64,000 bases of DNA. Source: Bacillota bacterium (lineage in GTDB: Bacteria; Bacillota; Clostridia; Christensenellales; UBA3700). A program made the translations under genes and the position numbers. The notes beneath the pieces are model-generated. The model made no database searches. It was not told the DNA's origin and saw only the letters and a program-made list of their open reading frames with translations. Below, piece by piece: positions 23,892 through 33,247 of this stretch (the stretch's first letter is position 1; each line of letters starts with the position of its first letter). The stretch is from assembly GCA_023396095.1 (NCBI GenBank), contig JAEWXG010000027.1, positions 1 to 64,000 of the forward strand, in the 5' to 3' direction.

Positions 23892-25623
23892 GTTTTTCTC
23901 CTCCTTGTCTAGTCTTTGCAATCAAAACGCGATCTTTTCCTTTTTGACTAATTTCAAGAGGTGATACATTAAGTTCACGCGCCATAATTTCAATAATTCT
24001 AGGTCCGCAAAATCCTCCCTGACATCTACCTGCAGTAACTCTAATTCTTCTTTTTAATCCTTCAATAGTTGTACAAGGTATAGACCTATGCATTGCAGCA
24101 ACAATTTCACCTTCAGTGATTGTTTCACACCTACAAACAACATTTCCATATCGTGGATCACCTTTAATTAATCTATCTTTTTCCTCATTCGATAACTCAT
24201 TAAATATAATCGGCTTCTTTCTATACGGATTAAAATTTGGATTTTCTTGATATGAGATTCCATCCCTTTTAAAACTTTTTTCAACAAGTTCTTTGACATA
24301 TTCGGCAATTGCAGGAGCCGACGCAATTCCTGGCGACTGTATTCCTGCACAATGAATAAATCCTTTAACCTTTTTTGATTCTTCAATAACAAAATCTTCA
24401 TTATATGTTGCAGCTCTCAATCCAGCAAAATATGCTATTACGTCGCCTCTAGCAGTATTCTGATACGATTGATGCCCGACTCTATACGCATAATCAAAAT
24501 CTTCTGGATGAACTGATAAATCATCTCTAGACTCTACTTCCCTCGCAGATGGTCCAAATAAAGCATTACCAGCAACAGTTTTTTCAGCGCATCCTCCTTT
24601 TGAATGTTTATTTTTTCCTTTTACAACACCCAACGAACCATAACATATAGGATCAACAGGTACATTTTTATCTAAAATTGCAATAACTCCCTTTCTTGGA
24701 TGAATAGTATAAAATCTGTCATCTGCATATTCTGCTATGTAATCTGCATATAAACCAGCAGCGTTTATAATTAATTTAGTTTGTATAACTCCATTATTTG
24801 TAACAACCGCCTTCACTCTTTCATCTTTATCAATCCCTATCACTTCATGATTTAATAAAAACTTAACACCATTATCTGCAGCATTTTCAGCAGCAGCAAT
24901 ACAAACTTCAAATGGATCAACATAACCACTTGTTCTTGTCAAAACTGCAATCTTAGCACCATCTGGACAACTTGGAATATGTTTTTTTATTGACTTTCCT
25001 ATGTACAATTTATGATCTGGAACCTTGTTAACCTTACAAGCAAGCCAAGCTAAAAATATGTTTAATAAACTTCCACCTTTTTCATAATATGCAACACTAC
25101 CTGGCCTCACAAACTTAAATCCTAATTCTTCTGCAAATTGAGTGTATAAGAAATTTCCTCTTAAATTCATTTTAACCTTTACAGTATTAGGATATACTCC
25201 GTTCCCTGGATGAATCATTCCATTATTTGCTTTTGAAGTACCACAAGATACATCAGCCTCTTTTTCAACAAGAATAATTTTTAAATTAAGTTTAGAGAGC
25301 TCTCGCGCAATTGAGGAACCGATTATTCCACCACCAATGATAACAACATCTGCAATATCTATAATCCCCTTACTTCTTGCTTGTTCAATTGCTTTAGTAT
25401 CTTTAACTAATGGCTTATTTAGGCTTTTACCATTTACAGTAATATCATTCACTAAATTTTTAAGTTTATACTTTTTTACAACTTTGAGACCTAATTCTAC
25501 AACATCTTCCCAGTTTGACAAAGTTCCAGTTAAATAACCTATTTCATCTTTGATTTCAAGATTAATAGATGAAATATTAATTCCCATTTCCTTCCCTATT
25601 TTCAATAATTTCCCTTTGTCCAT
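23884..25623 (-). CDS. GlpA-like FAD-dependent dehydrogenase with C-terminal BFD-type [2Fe-2S] domain
   Basis: 579 residues from the ATG at 25623. That start follows GAGGGG and lies downstream of the promoter at 25711-25739, so a longer in-frame reading to 25728 is excluded. A short N-terminal BON-like stretch is followed by the FAD motif DVVIIGGGIIGSSIARELSKL, the DAO fold, and near residue 470 a BFD-like domain with CRCETITEGEI and GRCQGGFCGPRI. This architecture is that of anaerobic glycerol-3-phosphate dehydrogenase subunit A and relatives. Begins the flavoenzyme operon. Glycerol-3-phosphate is the leading substrate but not proven. Confidence 0.8.
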   Translation of the reverse strand: MDKGKLLKIGKEMGINISSINLEIKDEIGYLTGTLSNWEDVVELGLKVVKKYKLKNLVNDITVNGKSLNKPLVKDTKAIEQARSKGIIDIADVVIIGGGIIGSSIARELSKLNLKIILVEKEADVSCGTSKANNGMIHPGNGVYPNTVKVKMNLRGNFLYTQFAEELGFKFVRPGSVAYYEKGGSLLNIFLAWLACKVNKVPDHKLYIGKSIKKHIPSCPDGAKIAVLTRTSGYVDPFEVCIAAAENAADNGVKFLLNHEVIGIDKDERVKAVVTNNGVIQTKLIINAAGLYADYIAEYADDRFYTIHPRKGVIAILDKNVPVDPICYGSLGVVKGKNKHSKGGCAEKTVAGNALFGPSAREVESRDDLSVHPEDFDYAYRVGHQSYQNTARGDVIAYFAGLRAATYNEDFVIEESKKVKGFIHCAGIQSPGIASAPAIAEYVKELVEKSFKRDGISYQENPNFNPYRKKPIIFNELSNEEKDRLIKGDPRYGNVVCRCETITEGEIVAAMHRSIPCTTIEGLKRRIRVTAGRCQGGFCGPRIIEIMARELNVSPLEISQKGKDRVLIAKTRQGGEKHE

Positions 25624-25710
25624 TTTCCCCTCAATTGAATGTTCAAAAAATTGTACATTCACAATCATGATATTAACACACAAAAAATTTTTTTCAAGAT
25701 GAAATAGTAA

Positions 25711-25739
25711 GAAATAGTTGATTGCCAAAATTTTGTCAA
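25711..25739 (-). promoter_or_regulatory. Promoter of the flavoenzyme operon (TTGACA-17-TATTTC)
   Basis: Minus strand: TTGACA at 25739-25734, a 17-base spacer and TATTTC at 25716-25711. Predicted transcript start near 25704, about 80 bases before the chosen GlpA-like start, supporting that start over the longer reading. Confidence 0.5.
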
Positions 25740-25785
25740 TAGTATACTACCATTTATTATATTTTTAGCCTTAATTTATAATAAA

Positions 25786-25812
25786 AATAATGGGATTTTA
25801 ATGCCCATTATT
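25786..25812. terminator. Terminator after the dUTPase/protease genes
   Basis: AATAATGGG (25786-25794) pairs with CCCATTATT (25804-25812) around a 9-base loop; the flanks are A- and T-rich on both strands. It lies just after the dUTPase gene in the minus direction. Confidence 0.5.
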
Positions 25813-25864
25813 AATTATCATCGTAAATTAACTTTTATTTTTATAAAAAGATTGCAACAAAAAT

Positions 25865-26227
25865 TTATTTTTTTACTTCATAACCTTCTTTATTTGATTT
25901 ACCATCCTGCCTTTCAATATTCTCCTTATTTTTCGACAGATATATATTAAAGACTTCTTCAGCATTCATTCCAACTTTTAAGCACATGCTAACAAAAAAA
26001 TGCAAAACGTCTATTATCTCTTCTTTCAAATTAGACATATTAATTTCTTTTGGATTCTTCCACCACTTCCAATTTATTTCACCTAATATTTCATTTAGTT
26101 CAGACATAATAGCTAATATCTCTTTTTGAACCCATTCACTCATATTAATATCTTTTAAATTTCTTTCATTTATAATTTTCGAATCCAATGCATTTTGCAT
26201 CTCAAAAATTTTTTCTAATTTATCCAT
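25865..26227 (-). CDS. dUTPase-like (dimeric, all-alpha NTP pyrophosphatase)
   Basis: 120 residues, shorter than typical dimeric dUTPases (about 160-180). The all-alpha NTP-PPase signature is clear: ELNEILGEINWKWWKN, EEIIDVLHFFVSMCLKVG and YLSKNKENIERQ with the Glu/Asp metal ligands. These enzymes hydrolyse dUTP to dUMP and PPi, keeping uracil out of DNA. It begins one base before the end of the M16 protease gene and so is probably translated with it. Confidence 0.72.
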   Translation of the reverse strand: MDKLEKIFEMQNALDSKIINERNLKDINMSEWVQKEILAIMSELNEILGEINWKWWKNPKEINMSNLKEEIIDVLHFFVSMCLKVGMNAEEVFNIYLSKNKENIERQDGKSNKEGYEVKK

Positions 26228-26228
26228 T

Positions 26229-27518
26229 TTACCTCACAATATTATATAAATCACTAATTACAAATAACTCACTTTTTTTACCAACAAAACTAATTTTTGC
26301 AGTATTAGCAAGGAAAATTTTATTTTTATATGAGCCTATATCTTCATACGAAAGGCGTTCACACTCTAAAATTATATCATCCAAACTAACTTCTTCATTA
26401 GAAATGATTAATTCCTTAACAAAACTATTACTCATTTTAATTAAAGAATCTTTGGATGATTTTAAAAGATTAATCATTCTTATTTTTGCATTATAGAATT
26501 CTTTTTTTGATATACCTTTTTCTGCTAATTTTAAAACTTCTTTATTAACTAATTTTAATGTTTTTATTTCATTAGAATTATCACAAGAAAACACTATATA
26601 TCTCTTTTGTTCTTCCTTTGCACCACTCAAATATGAATTAATTGAATAAACTAAACCATTTTTTTCTCTAATAGTAGTAAAAAGCCTAGAACTCATGCCT
26701 TGAGAAAAAATTAAATCATATAGTGACAATATGGTCTTCTCCTTCAAATTCTTTGGAGAATATGTATCATATGAAATATACGTAGTAGATTCTTCACTAT
26801 CATTAATATGCTCAACATAATTATCTTGCGAATAATTATCTAAATCTGTGACGTACTCATAATTATTTACATTAGAAACATCAATTTTCCCTTTAAAAAA
26901 TGTATCGAAAATTGATTTTGCTTTACTTTCAGAAATATGCCCTGTGATAGATAAAAATGTATTATTGCTAGTGTACATTTTCTTTTTAAATTCTATTAAA
27001 TCATTCCTAGTCAACGACTTTATTGTATCTTCAAACCCGATGATTGGAATTGCTCTTCTTGACTTACCATATGCAATTCTTTCTAAATTATCAGCAGCAA
27101 TATCATCATCGTCTGTTTTTGACGCCTGTAGCTCACTTAAAATTACTCCCTTTTCTAATTCAAATTCTTTTTCCGGAAATTTTGCATTAAAAAACATATC
27201 TGAAAAAAGTTCAGCACATTTTTTAATATATTTTTCTGTTGTAATTGCATAATATGCAGTAATATCGCGGGAAGTAAAAGCATTAAAACTTACACTATAC
27301 AAATCTAATAACTCATTAAGCTTAATATTATTGTATTTATCACTTCCTTTAAACATCATATGTTCTATAACATGCGATATCCCAGCATTTTCGTCTCTTT
27401 CAAAAACACTGCCACACCTAACATAAATAGCTATAGCTGTAGTGCTAACCCCATAATTTTTTTCATATAATAAAGTAATATCATTTTTATTTTTAAAAAC
27501 TTTCAAATCATGCCTCAC
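26229..27518 (-). CDS. M16-family zinc peptidase (processing-protease-like)
   Basis: 429 residues. The inverted zinc motif HVIEHMMFKGSDKYN (His45, Glu48, His49) with the downstream Glu ligand region ELEKGVILSEL are those of M16 peptidases. The C-terminal half includes the expected second lobe (SSRLFTTIREKNGLVYSINSYL). Length matches the mitochondrial-processing-peptidase-like bacterial group. It is separated by one base from the metallophosphoesterase gene. Cytosolic; substrates unknown. Confidence 0.88.
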   Translation of the reverse strand: MRHDLKVFKNKNDITLLYEKNYGVSTTAIAIYVRCGSVFERDENAGISHVIEHMMFKGSDKYNNIKLNELLDLYSVSFNAFTSRDITAYYAITTEKYIKKCAELFSDMFFNAKFPEKEFELEKGVILSELQASKTDDDDIAADNLERIAYGKSRRAIPIIGFEDTIKSLTRNDLIEFKKKMYTSNNTFLSITGHISESKAKSIFDTFFKGKIDVSNVNNYEYVTDLDNYSQDNYVEHINDSEESTTYISYDTYSPKNLKEKTILSLYDLIFSQGMSSRLFTTIREKNGLVYSINSYLSGAKEEQKRYIVFSCDNSNEIKTLKLVNKEVLKLAEKGISKKEFYNAKIRMINLLKSSKDSLIKMSNSFVKELIISNEEVSLDDIILECERLSYEDIGSYKNKIFLANTAKISFVGKKSELFVISDLYNIVR

Positions 27519-27519
27519 T

Positions 27520-29049
27520 TTACGCTTTTTTCTTCTTAATTGCCTTGAAGGTAATTCTTAGAGCTATCAGCAATATTATAGCTCCAAAAATTAGACCTAT
27601 TTCTAATTTTATTTTCTTCATTGGGTTCATCATTTTAGGATTTGGCGTGTTTAAATAAACATCTTCCACTTTACCAGTTTTTACACTGTTGTATTCAGAT
27701 AATCCATCACCTTCTCCTATTCTTGCCAATTTCTTTTGATATAAATTTATTGCATTTTCACCTTGTTCACCTGTTAACAAAATTACTGACGAACCTCTTT
27801 GAAATGTTCTTTTTGCAATTGATGGGTAAGCTTGATAATCCATCGATTTCCCATATGTTAATCTAATCCCGTCTAATTCAACAGAAAAATTATTATCGTG
27901 GTCGTGCCCACAAAAAACAAATTTTGTACTTTTCATATCAAGCATTGCTTTCCAAATAGGACCATTAATTGAAGATGAACTAACCAAAACATTGTTCTCA
28001 CCTTTTCTTGTATATTCTTGCATATCTCCACCAAAATATCTAACATTGCTACTTAGTGGATTATTAATATCTTTATCGGTTTTTTGTTTACTATTAGCAA
28101 TGACTGCAAGCCACGCCTCTCTATATTGTTTTAAAGGGATATGAATATATAGTGATGAAGTAACTGGTGAACCTAAAGTATATCCGTTATCTAAAGATAA
28201 TTTTTTTATCGTTTCCTTGTACCAATTTGCTTGATCTTCGTGTATATAGTCATATTTAAACAAAGGTGGTCCTTCAGATTCCTTATTATATTTATTTGAA
28301 TCCATCATCATAATTACGTGTTTCAATTCATCTGTGTTTTTATCTCGAATTAAAATTGGGTAATTTCCTTGTGGAATCTCTCCTACTGTCTTTTTAAACT
28401 CAGGTCCTTTTTGGAACAAACAAAATTTATCTTTGCCGTTATATGAATTTTCTTCAAGAATTTTTGAAATTTCGTTTTTCGACCCAACAGCATACGCTTC
28501 CGTATCGTGATTGCCATAAATAAACGCCCAAGGAATTTTAAAAGAATTCATTAACGATGCAAAATTTTTTATTGATTTTTTATTATTAATACTTCCAGAA
28601 GTATATGGCACTGGATATACGGCATCGCCTGTAATAATAATTAAGTCTGGACGACTCCACTCTATCATTTTCTGAATGCCAACTATTGTTTTTTTATCGT
28701 TATTAATTGAAAAAATACCACCACCAAAGTGAATATCTGTAAGTTGCAACACTTTTAAATATGAATCATGTGCTATATCTGAATCTTCACCAATCTTTCC
28801 TGAATATTTGTCTGCTTTAATATTCCAATACCCATTTGAATCTTTCTCAACTAGTATTTTAGTTGCGGCCAATGCTTCTCTCTCTGAACTCACCTTAACT
28901 ATATTTTCGGTTCCTTTAAAAGCAATTGATGTCCCAGTCAAAAAAATTATTATAAATCCAATAACAATTGTGAAAACTATAATAAATTTAATAAGCGCCT
29001 TTTCTTTCTTACTTTTACAAACTTCTTTTGTCGCTTCTTTTCTATTCAT
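27520..29049 (-). CDS. Membrane-anchored calcineurin-like metallophosphoesterase, paralogue 1
   Basis: 509 residues. Membrane spans at 22-43 (IKFIIVFTIVIGFIIIFLTG) and near 483-503 (LIFGAIILLIALRITF). Between them the full metallophosphatase set: LQLTDIHFGGG, IIITGDAVYP, IYGNHDTEA and FVFCGHDHDNN. Topology suggests an extracytoplasmic catalytic domain. Resembles Dcr2/purple-acid-type phosphatases. Its paralogue at 48343-49797 shares the same motif spacing but lacks the C-terminal span. Substrate unknown. Confidence 0.82.
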   Translation of the reverse strand: MNRKEATKEVCKSKKEKALIKFIIVFTIVIGFIIIFLTGTSIAFKGTENIVKVSSEREALAATKILVEKDSNGYWNIKADKYSGKIGEDSDIAHDSYLKVLQLTDIHFGGGIFSINNDKKTIVGIQKMIEWSRPDLIIITGDAVYPVPYTSGSINNKKSIKNFASLMNSFKIPWAFIYGNHDTEAYAVGSKNEISKILEENSYNGKDKFCLFQKGPEFKKTVGEIPQGNYPILIRDKNTDELKHVIMMMDSNKYNKESEGPPLFKYDYIHEDQANWYKETIKKLSLDNGYTLGSPVTSSLYIHIPLKQYREAWLAVIANSKQKTDKDINNPLSSNVRYFGGDMQEYTRKGENNVLVSSSSINGPIWKAMLDMKSTKFVFCGHDHDNNFSVELDGIRLTYGKSMDYQAYPSIAKRTFQRGSSVILLTGEQGENAINLYQKKLARIGEGDGLSEYNSVKTGKVEDVYLNTPNPKMMNPMKKIKLEIGLIFGAIILLIALRITFKAIKKKKA

Positions 29050-29168
29050 ATTCCCACCTTAATATTTAAAATTGCTCTTTAATTTTACAATATTATAATA
29101 TTAAAAACAATAAAACATTTTAATAATTAATGACTCTTTCTTGTTAAAAAATACACAAAAAAAACATT

Positions 29169-29207
29169 AAAAAAGGTTCCAGTCAATTTTTCCCAGGAAC
29201 CTTTTTT
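29169..29207. terminator. Terminator after pnp
   Basis: AAAAAAGGTTCC (29169-29180) pairs with GGAACCTTTTTT (29196-29207) over 12 bases, with A/T runs serving both directions. It ends the rpsO-pnp transcript. Confidence 0.85.
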
Positions 29208-29231
29208 CATCTAATTGTTCTAAATTAATCT

Positions 29232-31325
29232 TTAAAGTTTTTCAATTAGCCTTAAATCAATTTTACCAAGTTCAGTTTTAATTACCTCAACTTTTACTTT
29301 ATCTCCAACCTTTACAACATCTTCAACCTTTTCGACTCTTTCTTTTGACAATTTTGAAATATGGATCATACCATCACGAACTAATGATAAACTTACAAAA
29401 GCTCCAAAATCAGCAATTTTATTTACCTCACCCTCTAAAATATCGCCTCTCTTATATGTTCTCACTATTGCTTCAACCATAGCTTTTGCCTGTTGAACAT
29501 TTTCAAGGTTTTGATGAGATATAAACACTCTACCAAAATCGTCAATATCAATTTGAACACCTGTTGCATCAATAATCTTAGTAATAGTTTTACCACTTGA
29601 CCCAATAACTTCACCTATTTTCTCAGGATCAATTGTAAATGAAATGATCTTTGGAGCATAAGCAGAAAGTTCTTTTCTTGGTTCTGGTAAAACAGCTAAC
29701 ATTTTATCAAGTATTTCTAATCTTCCAACTCTTGCTTGTTCTAATGCACGAGTTAAAATTTGTTTATCAATACCTTTTATTTTAATATCCATTTGGATTG
29801 CTGTGATTCCATCTTTTGTTCCAGCAACTTTAAAGTCCATATCACCTAGGAAATCTTCTAATCCTTGTATATCCGTTAAAATAGCTACATTAGATTTATC
29901 TTCATTGCTAATTAATCCCATCGCAACACCAGCAACTGGAGCCTTTAACGGCACACCAGCATCCATCAATGCTAAAGTTGAACCACAAACACTCGCTTGA
30001 GATGTTGAACCATTAGAACTTAATACTTCTGAAACTGTTCTAATAGCATATGGGAAATCAATCTCAGATGGCAAAACTGGTATTAAAGCTCTTTCAGCTA
30101 AAGCGCCATGTCCTATCTCTCTTCTTCCTGGAGATTTTATTGGTTTCGCTTCACCTGTTGAATACCCCGGGAAATTATAATGATGGATATATCTCTTGAA
30201 AACTTCATCATCCAATCCTTCAAGTTTTTGCACTTCAGAAATCATTCCAAGTGTAGCTGTAGTCATAACTTGTGTTTGTCCTCTTGTAAATACAGCACTA
30301 CCGTGTACTCTTGGCAATAAATGAGATTCACACCAGATTGGTCTAATTTCTGTTAATTTTCTTCCATCAGGTCTAACACCCTGTTCAAGGATTTTTGCTC
30401 TTACTTTCTTCTTCTTCATTGCATAAGTTACTTCTGCAACATCTTTCTTTACATTCTCTCTTTCAGGATATTTATTTAAGAAATATTCCAAAACTTCTTT
30501 ATCAAATACTTCTTCCTCTCTTTCTCTTTCTTGTCTATCGAACTCTTCTAAAACTTTGTCTAATTTTTTATCAGCATACTCTATAATCTCTTTTTCAAAA
30601 GACTCTTCTGTATGGTATATTTCAGGAACAATTTTTTCAACTCCAATCTCTGCTTGAATTTGCTCAATAAATGCTACAATTTTCTTTATTTCTTCATGAC
30701 CGAATAAGATGGCTTGTATCATTTCATCTTCTGTTAATTCGTTAGCCCCTGCTTCAACCATCATTATTGCGTTCTTTGTCCCAGATAATGATAAATGCAA
30801 TCTTGATCTATCTCTTTGTTCTTGATTTGGGTTAATAATAAATTCACCATCAACATAGCCAACAACAACCGAACCTGTAGGCCCTGCAAAAGGAATATTA
30901 GAAATTGAAAGTGCCACTGAACTTCCAATCATAGCATAAACTTCAGGTGGAATATCTGGATCAACTGAAATTGCTGTTGCTATTACAACAACATCGTTGA
31001 AAAATCCTTTTGGGAATAATGGTCTAATTGGTCTATCAATCAAACGTGAAACCAATATAGCTTTATCACTTGCTCTGCCTTCTCTTTTCTTAAAGCCGCC
31101 AGGTATTTTACCCACAGCATACATTTTTTCTTCATAATCAACACCTAGAGGGAAGAAATCTTGTCCTTCTCTTGGAGCTTTTGACATCGTAGCATTTACC
31201 ATAACAACGGTATCTCCACATTGCACAAAACATGCTCCGTTACTTAAACCACAATAATCACCAATAGTAACTATTACTTCTCTCCCGCCAATGTTGGTTT
31301 TAAAAACTTTACCTTTTTCCATCAC
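29232..31325 (-). CDS. pnp: Polyribonucleotide nucleotidyltransferase (PNPase)
   Basis: 697 residues, standard length. Two RNase PH folds (residues about 10-230 and 325-550, the latter with RREIGHGALAERALIPVLPS and the catalytic DIQGLEDFLGDMDFKVAG), KH domain with IGEVIGSSGKTITKI near 558, and S1 domain GDILEGEVNKIADFGAFVSL near 620. Degrades RNA phosphorolytically, 3' to 5'. Follows rpsO, the conserved bacterial order. The ATG at 31322 (second Met) fits the ribosome-binding site equally well. Confidence 0.97.
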   Translation of the reverse strand: MMEKGKVFKTNIGGREVIVTIGDYCGLSNGACFVQCGDTVVMVNATMSKAPREGQDFFPLGVDYEEKMYAVGKIPGGFKKREGRASDKAILVSRLIDRPIRPLFPKGFFNDVVVIATAISVDPDIPPEVYAMIGSSVALSISNIPFAGPTGSVVVGYVDGEFIINPNQEQRDRSRLHLSLSGTKNAIMMVEAGANELTEDEMIQAILFGHEEIKKIVAFIEQIQAEIGVEKIVPEIYHTEESFEKEIIEYADKKLDKVLEEFDRQEREREEEVFDKEVLEYFLNKYPERENVKKDVAEVTYAMKKKKVRAKILEQGVRPDGRKLTEIRPIWCESHLLPRVHGSAVFTRGQTQVMTTATLGMISEVQKLEGLDDEVFKRYIHHYNFPGYSTGEAKPIKSPGRREIGHGALAERALIPVLPSEIDFPYAIRTVSEVLSSNGSTSQASVCGSTLALMDAGVPLKAPVAGVAMGLISNEDKSNVAILTDIQGLEDFLGDMDFKVAGTKDGITAIQMDIKIKGIDKQILTRALEQARVGRLEILDKMLAVLPEPRKELSAYAPKIISFTIDPEKIGEVIGSSGKTITKIIDATGVQIDIDDFGRVFISHQNLENVQQAKAMVEAIVRTYKRGDILEGEVNKIADFGAFVSLSLVRDGMIHISKLSKERVEKVEDVVKVGDKVKVEVIKTELGKIDLRLIEKL

Positions 31326-31366
31326 ATTTTCTCCTAAATTTATTCTTCTGCGTTCATACGCACAAT

Positions 31367-31391
31367 AAAAAAGGGGATAATACCCCTATTT
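31367..31391 (-). terminator. Weak hairpin between rpsO and pnp
   Basis: A short GGGG/CCCC stem (31373-31376 with 31383-31386) with A/T flanks lies in the 74-base gap. It could partially terminate after rpsO or be an RNase processing site, as known for the rpsO-pnp junction in other bacteria. Confidence 0.4.
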
Positions 31392-31399
31392 TTATTTAA

Positions 31400-31666
31400 T
31401 TACTTTCTTAAATCCAATCTTGCAATAATATCTCTATAACGATCTATATCATTGCTTTTTAGATAATTTAATAAATTTCTTCTCTTACCAACTAAACGCA
31501 ACAAACCTCTTCTTGAGTGAAAGTCTTTGCTGTGAGTTGCAAAGTGATCATTTAAATGATTAATTCTTGCAGTTAACAATGCAATTTGTACTTCTGGAGA
31601 ACCTGTATCTCCCTCATGTTTTGCAAATTCTCTAATAATTTGCTCTTTTGTTATATTACTATCCAT
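31400..31666 (-). CDS. rpsO: Ribosomal protein S15
   Basis: 88 residues, exact family length. EGDTGSPEVQIALLTARINHL and HSRRGLLRLVGKRRNLLNYL are the conserved 16S rRNA-binding helices. Preceded by AGGAGGGTTAAAG. Binds the central domain of the small subunit. Followed by pnp. Confidence 0.98.
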   Translation of the reverse strand: MDSNITKEQIIREFAKHEGDTGSPEVQIALLTARINHLNDHFATHSKDFHSRRGLLRLVGKRRNLLNYLKSNDIDRYRDIIARLDLRK

Positions 31667-31757
31667 TCTTTAACCCTCCTTTCTTTGGATAATTAATTTG
31701 CCTTAAACAATGTAAAACATCGGAGTTTTGTTAAACCTTGTAAAAGGTACAATTGTT

Positions 31758-31786
31758 ATATTACACGAGTATATATATATATGCAA
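31758..31786 (-). promoter_or_regulatory. Promoter of rpsO-pnp (TTGCAT-17-TAATAT)
   Basis: Minus strand: TTGCAT at 31786-31781 and TAATAT at 31763-31758 with 17 bases between. A small hairpin ACCTTTTACAAGGT follows at 31735-31749 in the untranslated leader, where S15 autoregulatory structures are found in other bacteria. Confidence 0.45.
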
Positions 31787-31815
31787 GCAAAAGTAAAGTG
31801 CTACTATTATTAAAT

Positions 31816-33225
31816 TTAATGATTTTTAAAAAATTCACTCTTTTTTTGAAACATCTCTTCAAAATTATTAATGTATCCAACAACATCCTTATTAACAGAA
31901 AATCGTTTAATACTATGCGAATTAATAATCTTAGAAATACCTCCTGCGCCACAAGTCATAATGTCCGCTTCCTCTTCCATTGAATCTATATTATAAAAGC
32001 AAGGAACTTTATCTCTTGTATAGCCTAAATTTTCTAATCCTCCACTACTTTTCTTTAGCCTGTAAAGATAATATGGCCTATAACCTGCTTTTATAAGTGT
32101 TTCTTGAGAATATAAATTAACCTGTTGAGCTAATTCATAATAAGAATTTTCATAATTTTCTTGAGTTAACTGACTGCCTTTTTTTAAAGTTAATGAATGA
32201 ACTGTTATATCATTGGGAGATAGCTTTAAACATTCATCTAAACTATTTTTAAAATCATCTAAGTTTTCATTAGGCAACATAGCAATTAAATCCATGTTAA
32301 TTTTAAAATTAAATTGCTTTGCATTTTCAAAACTTCTATAAATATCTTCAATAGAATGCTTTCTGTTAATTAAATTCAAAGTTTCTTGTTTAAAAGTTTG
32401 AGGATTGATAGATATCCTATTTGCCCCAACTTCTTTAATAGCAAAAAGCTTTTCTTTAGTAATACTATCAGGACGCCCAGATTCAAATGTGTATTCTAAA
32501 GGTTTAAACTTTTTAATTACTGAAAAAACATCTAATATTTCTTCTTCACTTAAGATTGTAGGTGTACCACCACCTATGTATATTGAACGAATTTTTCTTG
32601 AATTTTTTAATATTAAATTCAATGATTGCAATATATCTTCTTTTAAAACTTTAAGATACGTTTTGTAATACTTCTCTAATTTAGCCTTTTCTATAGAAAT
32701 AAATGAGCAATACGAGCATCTAGTTTCGCAAAACGGGATATTAATATATAGATCAATATCTTGAGCCTTTGCTTTAAATTGATTCTGAAAGTCAACAATA
32801 TTTTTGATTAAATTTAACTTTTGTTCACCAACCAAATACTCTTCTCTTAATATATCATAAGCTTTTCCAGATTCGCTTAATTGCTTGTATAGCTTAGTAG
32901 GCCTAACTCCAGTTAAACTTCCATACGGCAAACTAACACCTAAAAGCTTAGATAGATATTTATAAATCATTATTTTAGCTACTTTTTTAATTTCTCGCTG
33001 CCTTACAACCTCATCATCTACCATTATTGCTGAATTAACTAAATCAACAATCTGATTATCCTTAAAAAGCTCGCACGTTACATGTTTATCGTTTACCGAC
33101 AATGCAACATGCAAATAAAAATCTGCATTCTCATTTACAAATACGCAAAAAGGATAAAAAGCTTTAACGCTTTCAATAAATTCGATTAATAAATTGTTGA
33201 AATTTGTGGTTAACGCTACTTTCAT
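31816..33225 (-). CDS. hemZ: HemZ-like radical SAM coproporphyrinogen dehydrogenase
   Basis: 469 residues from ATG at 33225; an in-frame TTG at 33285 is possible but would overlap the upstream gene. An N-terminal domain of about 140 residues (with SLPYGSLTGVRPTKL, diagnostic of HemZ) precedes the radical SAM core: Cys triad in CETRCSYCSF, then IYIGGGTPTILSEEE and ESGRPDSITKEKL. HemZ proteins are the Bacillota relatives of oxygen-independent coproporphyrinogen III oxidase (HemN). No other haem gene is nearby, so the physiological role is uncertain. Confidence 0.85.
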   Translation of the reverse strand: MKVALTTNFNNLLIEFIESVKAFYPFCVFVNENADFYLHVALSVNDKHVTCELFKDNQIVDLVNSAIMVDDEVVRQREIKKVAKIMIYKYLSKLLGVSLPYGSLTGVRPTKLYKQLSESGKAYDILREEYLVGEQKLNLIKNIVDFQNQFKAKAQDIDLYINIPFCETRCSYCSFISIEKAKLEKYYKTYLKVLKEDILQSLNLILKNSRKIRSIYIGGGTPTILSEEEILDVFSVIKKFKPLEYTFESGRPDSITKEKLFAIKEVGANRISINPQTFKQETLNLINRKHSIEDIYRSFENAKQFNFKINMDLIAMLPNENLDDFKNSLDECLKLSPNDITVHSLTLKKGSQLTQENYENSYYELAQQVNLYSQETLIKAGYRPYYLYRLKKSSGGLENLGYTRDKVPCFYNIDSMEEEADIMTCGAGGISKIINSHSIKRFSVNKDVVGYINNFEEMFQKKSEFFKNH

Positions 33226-33247
33226 TGAAATTATCAGATTATATTTA

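Noticed and set aside
25624..25728. N-terminal extension of the GlpA-like protein
   Set aside because: Hydrophobic, unrelated to the family, lacks a ribosome-binding site and lies across the predicted promoter and transcript start.
31768..31783. (AT)n microsatellite before rpsO
   Set aside because: A short run of ATATATAT forms the promoter spacer in an AT-rich genome; not notable.
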